Source: Desulfobacterales bacterium HSG2 (GTDB taxonomy: Bacteria; Desulfobacterota; Desulfobacteria; Desulfobacterales; 4be13). Taken from it: a stretch of DNA of 42,319 bases. The notes below the pieces were generated by a model. The model worked only from the letters and a program-made list of their open reading frames with translations, did not search any database and was not told where the DNA came from. Positions 34,445 to 42,319 of this stretch are shown piece after piece; position 1 is the stretch's first letter; every line of letters starts with the position of its first letter. Both the position numbers and the translations under genes were made by a program. The DNA is taken from the NCBI GenBank assembly GCA_030378035.1, contig JAUCGI010000200.1, positions 1 through 42,319 of the forward strand. Reading direction: 5' to 3'.

Positions 34445-37400
34445 TCACTCGGCAGGCCCGTAATCCAGAACCGTTCCGCTGTCTCCCACGGCAAGGATGT
34501 CGTGTGGCGAGGCTCCCCACAGGGCGTTGAGGGATCTCTCCGTGCCGCTTTCCGCAGGTTTCCACTCCCTGCCGTCAAAGTGCAGGAGGGTTCCGAACGC
34601 GCCTGCCGCATACACATTCTCCGGGGAGGTTCCCCACACGGTTTCCAGGAAGGGGATGAATTCCTCGGTGCCCGGGTTCATTTGGGTCCATCGGGCGCCG
34701 TCAAAGTGCAGGAGGGTTCCGAAGGTGCCCGCGGCAAAGACATCGGAGGGGGAAGTGCCCCATATCCCGAAAAGATGGGTCTCCGTGCCGCTGTTCATTT
34801 TTGTCCATGCGGTCCCGTCATAATGCAGGATCAGCCCCTCGTAGCCGACCGCGAAGATGTCCGAGGCGGCACTGCCCCACATCCCGGTGATGTGCGGGGG
34901 GATGTCCGTGCCGATATCTGTTTTTGTCCATGCCGTGCCGTCCCAGTGCAGGATCAGACCCGCGCCGCCTGCGTACACGTCCGTGGCCGAGCTGCCCCAC
35001 AGGGCATAAAGTGCGGCATCCGTGCCGCTTTCAGCGAAAGTCCATTCCGTGCCGTCATAATGCAGGATCACGCCGGCCTGGCCGGCAACGCGGATATCCG
35101 AGGGGGAACTGCCCCACACAGCCTCGAAGAACACGGATTCCCCCGCATCATGGCTCACCGGGTTCCATGCGGTTCCGTCATAACGGAGGATCACGCCCCG
35201 CCAGCCCGCTGCATAGACATTGTCATAACTGCTGCCCCATATCCCTCTCAGCGGGGCGTCTGTCAGGGGTTCGTGCATTTTCCATTCGGCCCTGTCCGCG
35301 ATGATGAGGTCTGCCAGGTGCGGAGTACCCAGAGATGCCCCGCCTCCGGAGCTGACCAGACTCAGCCACACTGTTCCGTTTCCGTATCCGGGCACCAGGG
35401 GGAGCGGGAACGTCTTCTCTGTCTCCCCGTGTGCGAATGCCAGGGTTCCCTCTGTGCGGGGATAGCCTGTTTTCCCCCCGGGGCTCTCCTCCGCAATGTA
35501 GTCCGTGGTGATTTTCCCCTGTGTGCTGCCGGTCCGGATGACGGTGATCACGGCCTGCCCGTCGCTTTTCAGAGCCGTGTGCCGGTCTGTGGCGAATTGC
35601 AGGATGCCGGGGTCATTGTCGCCGACTTCGATGGCTGCCTCCGCGGATGTCCACCCGTCTGCGGATGCGGTGAGGGTGACGGTCTGCGTGCCGTCAATCT
35701 CGGGATCGTCAGTGAGAGTCAGATCAAACGGGGCCGATATCTCACCCGCGGGAATGACAACACTCCCCGGGACAGTGATTTCGGAAAGGTCGTCTGATAC
35801 AAGGGAGACTCTGACATCTTCCGGAAATGTTCCGGGAATGGAGACCGTTCCGGTCAGCAAGCTGTCTGTTTCAGAGACTGTCTCGGGAATGCCGAGGGCA
35901 AGTTCCGGGACTTCGTTGTCAGATACGGACAGTGATGCCGTGCCGGATGTCCAGTTTTCCACGGATGCGGTTACTGCCGCAGTTTCCGTGCCGTCAAATT
36001 CATTGTCCTCATTTAGGATCAGTCTGAATTCCGCGGATGTTTCGCCCCGGGGAATGGTGACGGTCATATCTCCGGGGGCCAGGGATACGGCAATCTCTTT
36101 TCCTGCGGGTTCGCTCATGGAGACAAGGCCCGTAATCTCTCCCCCTTCCTCCGCAGTTTCGGGAAGGCTCACGCTCAGAACAGGAGTCTCGTTGTCGGTA
36201 ATGCGGATTTCGGCCCTGGCGCCGTTGAGGAATTTATGCCCCGGAACGGTGGCGATAATATAAGCGGCCTGTGTGCCGTCTGCAAGCGCGTCATCTGCAA
36301 CAGACAGATCAAAATCTGCCGTTGTCCGGCCTGCCGGGATGGTAACGGTCTGAGGAACACTGATTTCCGACGGGCTCAGAGAAGTGAGCTTCACAGCCAG
36401 GTCTGCATCCTGTGATGCCGGAATACGGACTGTTCCCTGTAACGTGCCTGCTCCTTCGGCTGCTGTCCGGGGAACCGACAGCATAAGTGACGAATAATAA
36501 GCGATTGAACCGGTCTCTCCCACGATGAAAACCTCACCGCCGGACCGACCGGACACACCACGGGGCTTATAGACGCTCTCATTTATCTCTGTCCATTCTG
36601 CCCCGTCATAGTACAGGACAGATCGTTCCCCGACCGCGAATACCCGGATTCCAAGTCCGTTTTCAGAACGGCTTCCCCATACTCCGGAGAATTTACCACT
36701 TTCGTCCACGCCGGTGTCCATCTGCTGCCATGTTTTGCCGTCATAATGCAGGATCGTGTCGTCATCGCCTGCGGCAAAAACATCTGTTGCGGAACTGCCC
36801 CATACCGCATTGAGATTTTTCTCTGTCCCGCTTTCCATAACCTTCCATGTCGGGACATCTTCCAATGTTTCATGACAGGAGCGGTGAAGGATGACACCTG
36901 AGTTTCCTACGGCAAATACCCGGGAACAGGAATCAGCACCGGCAGGAGTACACCATACCCCGTTGAGTCCAGTTCCGGTTCCGCTTTCCTGGGTTGTCCA
37001 TCCGTCCCCGTCATAATGCAGAATTATACCGCCGCCTCCGACCGCGTAAACATCCTCATGGGAATTCCCCCGGATGTCTTTGAGATTTTTATCCGTAATA
37101 TTTTCCGTCTTGTGCCACTCCTCACCGTCATAGTGAAGTATGGTTCCAAGCTCGCCAACAGCAAATACCCGCGCCGCATCTGTCAGTTCTTGGGAAACAG
37201 GGGAACCCCACACGCGGCTGAGATTCATATGCCAGTCCGTGCCGGTCCCGCTTCTTGTCCAGGCATCGCCGGCATAATGCAGAATTACGCCGTCATCCCC
37301 CACTGCAAACGCTTCCCGGGGCAAACCGCTCTTTTCAGGCAGACACCAGATATCCCTTAAAGCCATCTCTTCATAAGGAATTTCTACCGAATTCCATGCG

Positions 37401-40400
37401 GTTCCGTCATATCTGATAATCGTGCCGTTTCTCCCCGCTGCAAAGACTTCGGCTACAAGTTTGTCTTCACTGGCATAACCCCATATACCTAAGAGGTGTT
37501 CATCTGTTCCGCTTTCCATGGGATTCCATGAAACGCCGTCATAATGCAGGAGAGTGCCGTCCCGCCCTGCTGCAAAGACATCAATTCCGTCTCCGCTTTC
37601 ATCAGCATAACCCCATACGCCTTCAAGACGATCTTCAGTGCCGCTGTCCATCGTATTCCATGAATGGCCATCATAGCGCAGTATTGTTCCGGAGCTGCCC
37701 ACTGCAAAAATATCCGGCCCGTTTTCACCGGTATAACCCCATATATCAGTAAGAAGCCGGTCAGTACCGCTTTCCATGAGATGCCATGCATTGCCGTCAT
37801 AGTGCAGGATTGTGCCAGATTTGCCCACGGCAAAGATATCCATGCTGTTTTGTCCGGCACAACCCCATACAGCTTCGATATCCTGGTCAGTGCCGCTGTC
37901 CATGGGCAGCCATTTACTGCCGTCATAGTGGAGGATTCTGCCGTACAGGCCCACTGCAAACACCTCAGATTCAAGTCCGTTTTCAGTTGTATAACCCCAT
38001 ACATCTGAAAGTGACCACAGAATAGGATATATTGCGTCAGAACCTGCCTCCATCGGAAGCCACTCTTTACCGTCATAATGAAGGATTATGCACTCCCTGC
38101 CTCCTACGGCAAAAACCCCGGTTCTCAGTCCGTTCTCACTTGCATGCCCCCATGCACCATGAAGAGAGCCTTTTGTCCCGCCGTACATGGATGTCCATTC
38201 CGAGCCGTCATAGTGCAGGACTGATTTGTATTTACCCAAGGCAAAAATATCTGTTCCCGAGTTTCCCCAGACAGCCTCAAAATCAGGTCTGTGGCGCATG
38301 ATAATCGGTTTCTGGTCAGCATCCCGGATTCTGACAGCAGCATCTGCCGGATTCCAATTCATACGATATGCCCTGAGTTCGGCACTTCTTTCGCTGACAG
38401 CAGCTCCTGCCGATTTCCAGCCCGGGGCAGAAGCCCTGAGCGCAACAATCCGGTCATTGTCAGGCATGCCGTCTTCAAGAGCAGTCATCTCAAAATCTGC
38501 AGATATGCTTCCTGCCGGAACCGTTATCATGGAAGGGCTGACGACAAGTTCGGATGTGTCGCCGGATGAAAGGGAGATTGTCACATCAGAGGGAAAGGGC
38601 TCGGAAAGATATGCAGTTCCCTTCATCACGGGATCTCCCTCTGTCATATTATTCGGAATCGTGACGGAAATAAGATATCTGTCATTGTCCTGAACAGTCA
38701 GAACCTTGTTACTCTCAGGCCATCCGTCCACCCATGCGCTGACCGAGGCGCTTTGGATATCGTCAATATCCTCATCATCCTCAATGGTCACATCAAACAG
38801 AGCGCCCGATTCCCCGGCAGGAACAATGACCTGTTTCGGAACACTTATCTCCGATGCGTCATCCGAGCTCAGATAAATGCTGATGTCTTTTGCAGCAGTA
38901 ACAGGAATACAATCGCAGGACAAATCACCGCACTCCGGGTCAGGCAGGCATAGTTTTATTTCCCCGGTAATACCGGTGTCTCCCTCCCTGATATCCGGGG
39001 GCAGATTTACCCTGATGACCGATGTTTCATTGTCATGAACCGGGATGACGGTTTTGGATGAAAAATAACCCCGGGCAGACGCGGTAACAGAAACCTGCTG
39101 AGTACCGTCAGGGTATTTGTCATCTGAAATTATGATGTCAAAGGATGCGGAAGTGCTCCCTGAGCTGATGGCAACTGTTTCCGGCACGCTTATTTCCGAA
39201 GGATCGCCTGATACAAGACTTATTGTCAGATCATCTGTCACAGCGTCCCTGACCCGCACCTCTCCGCGGACAGTATTCTCACCTTCCCGGACACTGCCCG
39301 GGAAGGTCAGTCCCAGGGCTGAATAACGAAAATGCCTGATCATTCCGTAATCTCCTGAAAAAAATATGTCTGATCCCGGGCCGGCAGAGGTTTGCGGCAC
39401 CCAGACAGAACGCAGATAAATATTTGTGAGGCTGTTCATCTCCGTCCATGCTGTGCCGTCATAATGCAGAACAGTGCCTTTACCGCCCACAGCAAAGATG
39501 TCGGACTCTGAGCACCCGCTAATATCGGTCAGTATTTCTTCAGCGCCGGTATCCATTGAAGACCACACCGCACCGTCATAGTGCATTATTGTGCCTTTGC
39601 TGCCTGAGGCAAAGACATTGCTGCCTGAAATTCCCCATACATCTATGAAATTATGGTCAGTATGGACACCGTCCATATAAGCCCATGCAGAACCGTCATA
39701 GTGCAGAATTTTGCCGTAAAAATCCGCAGCAAAAACATCGGTTCCGGAACTCCCCCATACACTTATAAGCCATAGACGCGTACCGCTTTTCATGGGAGTC
39801 CATGTGAAACCGTCATAGTGCAGGATTGTACCGGAGTCGCCAACAGCAAAGACATCGGTAGCTGAATTTCCCCATACACTCTTTAGTCTTTTATCCGTGC
39901 CGCTGTTCATTGGTGTCCATGCTGTACTGTCATAGTGCAGGATTGTACCGTAGCTGCCAACAGCAAAGACATCGGTTCCGGAATTCCCCCATACCCCCTG
40001 GACATGCGTGTCTATACCGCTGTTCATTGGTGTCCATACTGTACCGTCATAGTGCAGAATTGTACCGTTGTAACCCACAATAAAAATATCAGTTTCCGAA
40101 CTTCCCCATATACTTGTAAGTTTTTCATCTATGCCCTGCCTTATGACAGTCCATTCAGAATCGCCATAATGCAGAATCACGCCGCCGTATCCCACAGCAA
40201 AAAGCTCTGCCCCGATTTCATTTTCAGCACTGTGACCCCAGATGCCTAAAAACCTCCACTCCGTTTCCTTGAATATCCATTCGGAGCTGTCGTATTCTGC
40301 TGTATATCCTGCTATCTTATCTCCGCCATCCCCCAGCGCAAAAACACGGGAACCCGGGCCTGTCCACAGGTCATGGAATCTTATGTATTCTATATTGCTG

Positions 40401-41113
40401 CTTACATCCTTTTCCAAAGACCATTCCAAAGACCATTTTCTCCCGTCATAATGAAGGATGGTTTCATCTCCCACGGCAAACACATCAGAACCGGAACGCC
40501 CCCATATACTGTAAAGTGATTTATCCTCACCGCTGTCCATAAGGCTCCATCCTGAGCCGTTATAATGCAGGATTGTCCCATTGTCTCCCACAGCAAACAC
40601 ATCAGAACCGGAACTTCCCCACACGCCGTGAAGCGTAACATCCTGTGTGCCGCTGTTCATGGCTTCCCATCTTACACCGTCGTAATGCAGAATTGTCCCA
40701 TGTTCCCCAACCGCAAACACATCAGAACCGGAACTCCCCCACACATCTAAGAGTATCTCATCCGTGCCGCTGTTCATGGCCTCCCATTGGCTGCCATCAT
40801 AATGGATGATTGTCCCTTCATATCCCACGGCAAAAACGTCATTGCCCGAGCTGCCCCACACCTTTGAAAGAGGATTATGGGTTCCGCTGCTCATGGGAGT
40901 CCAGGCCTTACCGTCATAATGCAGAACGACCCCGATATCGCCCACGGCAAAAATATCCGAACCGGAAGTTCCCCATATTCCCGAAAGATACTCGGTGCCT
41001 GTGGGCACAGGTGTCCAGGCCGCATCCGGGTACGCGTGATCCTGCGCGTATGTTGCAGGTGAAACAGTAAGAATGATAACCAAAAGAATAAAAAATGTTA
41101 TTGCTTTTTTCAT
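34445..41113 (-). CDS. Giant secreted protein of beta-propeller blades and Calx-beta domains
   Basis: The 2222-residue protein starts at ATG 41113 (AAGGA 8 bp upstream) with a signal peptide ending TYA before QD. It is built from blades of about 39-45 residues, VWGSSGSDVFAVG then GTILHYDG..W. I count 14 blades in residues about 45-600, 14 in about 941-1540 and 7 in about 1948-2222. Between them lie three Calx-beta-like domains (about 601-928) and four more (about 1541-1946), recognised by VPAG..SA.FD and DD..DGTQ motifs. By family, propellers bind ligands or partners and Calx-beta domains are rigid, often Ca-binding surface modules. I see no catalytic motif and no cell-wall or outer-membrane sorting signal. 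A surface adhesin or matrix role is inferred. A strong promoter precedes it. Confidence 0.9.
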   Translation of the reverse strand: MKKAITFFILLVIILTVSPATYAQDHAYPDAAWTPVPTGTEYLSGIWGTSGSDIFAVGDIGVVLHYDGKAWTPMSSGTHNPLSKVWGSSGNDVFAVGYEGTIIHYDGSQWEAMNSGTDEILLDVWGSSGSDVFAVGEHGTILHYDGVRWEAMNSGTQDVTLHGVWGSSGSDVFAVGDNGTILHYNGSGWSLMDSGEDKSLYSIWGRSGSDVFAVGDETILHYDGRKWSLEWSLEKDVSSNIEYIRFHDLWTGPGSRVFALGDGGDKIAGYTAEYDSSEWIFKETEWRFLGIWGHSAENEIGAELFAVGYGGVILHYGDSEWTVIRQGIDEKLTSIWGSSETDIFIVGYNGTILHYDGTVWTPMNSGIDTHVQGVWGNSGTDVFAVGSYGTILHYDSTAWTPMNSGTDKRLKSVWGNSATDVFAVGDSGTILHYDGFTWTPMKSGTRLWLISVWGSSGTDVFAADFYGKILHYDGSAWAYMDGVHTDHNFIDVWGISGSNVFASGSKGTIMHYDGAVWSSMDTGAEEILTDISGCSESDIFAVGGKGTVLHYDGTAWTEMNSLTNIYLRSVWVPQTSAGPGSDIFFSGDYGMIRHFRYSALGLTFPGSVREGENTVRGEVRVRDAVTDDLTISLVSGDPSEISVPETVAISSGSTSASFDIIISDDKYPDGTQQVSVTASARGYFSSKTVIPVHDNETSVIRVNLPPDIREGDTGITGEIKLCLPDPECGDLSCDCIPVTAAKDISIYLSSDDASEISVPKQVIVPAGESGALFDVTIEDDEDIDDIQSASVSAWVDGWPESNKVLTVQDNDRYLISVTIPNNMTEGDPVMKGTAYLSEPFPSDVTISLSSGDTSELVVSPSMITVPAGSISADFEMTALEDGMPDNDRIVALRASAPGWKSAGAAVSERSAELRAYRMNWNPADAAVRIRDADQKPIIMRHRPDFEAVWGNSGTDIFALGKYKSVLHYDGSEWTSMYGGTKGSLHGAWGHASENGLRTGVFAVGGRECIILHYDGKEWLPMEAGSDAIYPILWSLSDVWGYTTENGLESEVFAVGLYGRILHYDGSKWLPMDSGTDQDIEAVWGCAGQNSMDIFAVGKSGTILHYDGNAWHLMESGTDRLLTDIWGYTGENGPDIFAVGSSGTILRYDGHSWNTMDSGTEDRLEGVWGYADESGDGIDVFAAGRDGTLLHYDGVSWNPMESGTDEHLLGIWGYASEDKLVAEVFAAGRNGTIIRYDGTAWNSVEIPYEEMALRDIWCLPEKSGLPREAFAVGDDGVILHYAGDAWTRSGTGTDWHMNLSRVWGSPVSQELTDAARVFAVGELGTILHYDGEEWHKTENITDKNLKDIRGNSHEDVYAVGGGGIILHYDGDGWTTQESGTGTGLNGVWCTPAGADSCSRVFAVGNSGVILHRSCHETLEDVPTWKVMESGTEKNLNAVWGSSATDVFAAGDDDTILHYDGKTWQQMDTGVDESGKFSGVWGSRSENGLGIRVFAVGERSVLYYDGAEWTEINESVYKPRGVSGRSGGEVFIVGETGSIAYYSSLMLSVPRTAAEGAGTLQGTVRIPASQDADLAVKLTSLSPSEISVPQTVTIPAGRTTADFDLSVADDALADGTQAAYIIATVPGHKFLNGARAEIRITDNETPVLSVSLPETAEEGGEITGLVSMSEPAGKEIAVSLAPGDMTVTIPRGETSAEFRLILNEDNEFDGTETAAVTASVENWTSGTASLSVSDNEVPELALGIPETVSETDSLLTGTVSIPGTFPEDVRVSLVSDDLSEITVPGSVVIPAGEISAPFDLTLTDDPEIDGTQTVTLTASADGWTSAEAAIEVGDNDPGILQFATDRHTALKSDGQAVITVIRTGSTQGKITTDYIAEESPGGKTGYPRTEGTLAFAHGETEKTFPLPLVPGYGNGTVWLSLVSSGGGASLGTPHLADLIIADRAEWKMHEPLTDAPLRGIWGSSYDNVYAAGWRGVILRYDGTAWNPVSHDAGESVFFEAVWGSSPSDIRVAGQAGVILHYDGTEWTFAESGTDAALYALWGSSATDVYAGGAGLILHWDGTAWTKTDIGTDIPPHITGMWGSAASDIFAVGYEGLILHYDGTAWTKMNSGTETHLFGIWGTSPSDVFAAGTFGTLLHFDGARWTQMNPGTEEFIPFLETVWGTSPENVYAAGAFGTLLHFDGREWKPAESGTERSLNALWGASPHDILAVGDSGTVLDYGPAE

Positions 41114-41154
41114 GTGGACATCCTTGTTTTGGAAATGATTAATTGTTAACTACT

Positions 41155-41183
41155 CTTATATCAGACAGCAAATACCCTGTCAA
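41155..41183 (-). promoter_or_regulatory. Sigma-70 type promoter of the giant propeller gene
   Basis: On the minus strand a perfect TTGACA (41178-41183) and TATAAG (41155-41160) are 17 bp apart, the ideal spacing. The predicted start of transcription is about 35 bp upstream of ATG 41113. This is the best promoter match I noticed in the window. Confidence 0.8.
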
Positions 41184-41200
41184 GAACTTTTTTTTCCGTT

Positions 41201-41590
41201 CCGGAGTGCAAAGCTTTGCTTTGTGCGTGAGCAGAAGCCGGCCATCGATCTCTTGATACCAGAAAGCAGAGAGCATGTCAACCACTTTTTGACACCCAAT
41301 CCATCCGGAGTGCAAAGTTCATTCATCCGGAGTGCAAAGCTTGCTTTGCGAGTCACTGTTTCGGGCCTCACTTGCAAGGTAAACCTTGCACTCCGGAATC
41401 CGGAATCCGGAATCCGGAATCCGGAATCCGGAATCCGGATCGGGCCTCACTTGCAAGGTAAACCTTGCACTCCGGAATCCGGAATCCGGAATCCGGAATC
41501 CGGAGTGCAAAGCTTGCTTTGCGAGTCACTGTTTCGGGCATCACTTGCAAGGTAAACCTTGCACTCCGGATGGTAAACCTTGCACTCCGG
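41201..41590. repeat. Composite cluster of CCGG palindromes and CCGGAAT microsatellites
   Basis: Fragments at 41201-41227 and 41305-41320 are followed by a full palindrome (41327-41396), six CCGGAAT units (41393-41434), a right-half palindrome (41440-41475), four CCGGAAT units (41472-41499), a full palindrome (41500-41569) and a short right-arm fragment (to 41590). The 7-bp unit shares the CCGG end of the palindrome. Confidence 0.88.
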
Positions 41591-42319
41591 ATGCTGGCCC
41601 GATGTTGTGAAATACGGAAATATTACCGTATTCCATAGGGGATGCGTCCGTATCTGATTTCGCGAGTCTGACAGGGAAAGTGAAGGATGCAAATAGCATC
41701 TAAACTATATTTTTTATTTCACAGGTATTTCTGTATGTCAATCATAAATCATAAATTTCCGAAAAAAACTCACTAGGTTTCAAAAACTTTGAATGTCTGA
41801 CAATCTTTCATCCTTCCTTACACCGCAACTTTCATTTCCCACCCGCAAAAGACCGGCGCAAGGCATTTCAGCGTTGTCGTGCTCTGCCTGACAACCCGTT
41901 CATCAGCACATACACTTTCAGATATTTTGAACCGACATAGTTCAGCAGAAATTCGAGTTTCTGGGGTGTAATTTTGGGTCCACCTCCACCTGTCATTCCG
42001 GGCAGAATTGAAAAAATGGGACATTTTTTCAATTCTGACCCGGAATCCACTTCTACTGTCACGAAGGATCCCGGTCTGAAACTGGTTCTGACCAGAGCGA
42101 CATAATGGGACAGATGGGGCACGCTCGTAATTTCCAACAGACTGACAAATATCAGCAGGTTGCAACCCTGTTAAAATCGTTTACCGACAGTCTTGAATTA
42201 CACCCAGTTTCTGGTGGGATACTTATGACTTTCCATCATGCTGAAATATCTGTCATCCAAAAACCCATTAGTGTAAACTTTTACCTCCGACACAAAAGTT
42301 TGAAAAACTTCATCTTCAG
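41591..42319. other. Region without a recognisable gene
   Basis: The longest open frames (41818-42165 and 41868-42137, minus strand) overlap a hairpin repeat, lack recognisable motifs and have no ribosome site that I trust. The only clear structure is the hairpin at 41992-42050. It may be degenerate DNA or the edge of an unseen gene beyond the window. Confidence 0.6.
41992..42050. repeat. Hairpin repeat with conserved ATTCCGGG ends
   Basis: 41995-42018 pairs with 42022-42046 almost completely. The outer sequence (GTCATTCCGGGCAGAA and TTCTGACCCGGAATCCAC) matches, inverted, the outer part of the hairpin inside 27151-27280, while the inner stem differs. Confidence 0.75.

Noticed and set aside
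34070..35797. A 575-residue plus-strand open frame
   Set aside because: It runs antisense to the giant propeller gene and through a palindromic repeat; the product is low-complexity and resembles no family.
41818..42165. Possible small gene on the minus strand near the right edge
   Set aside because: Two overlapping frames compete, both cross a hairpin repeat, and neither has a motif or ribosome site that I trust.

Overview
The window looks like a chromosomal stretch of a large-genome deltaproteobacterial (Desulfobacterota) sulfate reducer, perhaps a filamentous Desulfonema-like organism. This is inference from style: many secreted TPR-CHAT and haemagglutinin-type proteins, CHASE2 sensors, and intergenic gaps full of short palindromic repeats. 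No rRNA, tRNA or ribosomal gene is present to fix the taxonomy. I see no CRISPR array, no prophage module and no intact transposase.

Layout. Bases 1-14725 are read on the plus strand. They hold the tail of one secreted TPR-CHAT (caspase-like) protein, three complete tandem paralogues, a CHASE2 membrane protein and a periplasmic beta-sandwich protein. The three complete copies carry 19, 10 and 12 full units of a 40-residue TPR plus a degenerate last unit. After a repeat-filled convergent gap (14726-15287), every gene to 41113 is on the minus strand. In order of position these are: an AAA ATPase with an Mrr-like nuclease end, a PAS histidine kinase, thiD and thiL (thiamine salvage and phosphorylation), a small Cys-rich DUF6485 protein, a second ATPase-nuclease, a TumE/TumA-like toxin-antitoxin pair, a CHASE2 hybrid kinase with REC and Hpt domains, a FecR-like periplasmic protein, a haemagglutinin-TPR-CHAT fusion, a third ATPase-nuclease, and a 2222-residue secreted protein of beta-propeller blades and Calx-beta domains. 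Bases 41114-42319 hold a strong promoter and repeats but no convincing gene.

How the genes fit together. The combination CHAT protein + CHASE2 protein + FecR-like/beta-sandwich periplasmic protein occurs twice. On the plus strand the order is CHATx4, CHASE2, beta-sandwich. On the minus strand it is haemagglutinin-CHAT, FecR-like, CHASE2-kinase. All CHAT proteins here have signal peptides and keep the His and Cys of the caspase-like dyad. I infer an envelope or cell-surface protease and sensing system rather than the cytoplasmic CHAT defence systems already described. The three ATPase-nuclease paralogues and the toxin-antitoxin pair form a second, defence-like theme.

Repeats are unusually informative. 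A 70-bp palindrome beginning and ending in CCGG sits just 3' of four genes and supplies the stop codon of one. A second hairpin family with AACCCGGTTT arms sits 5' of thiD, thiL and the hybrid kinase and also supplies the thiL stop. A third family has GATTATAACG-type inverted ends and flanking direct repeats. Several 7-bp microsatellites are present. These repeats also create false N-terminal extensions on thiD and the hybrid kinase, which I have trimmed.
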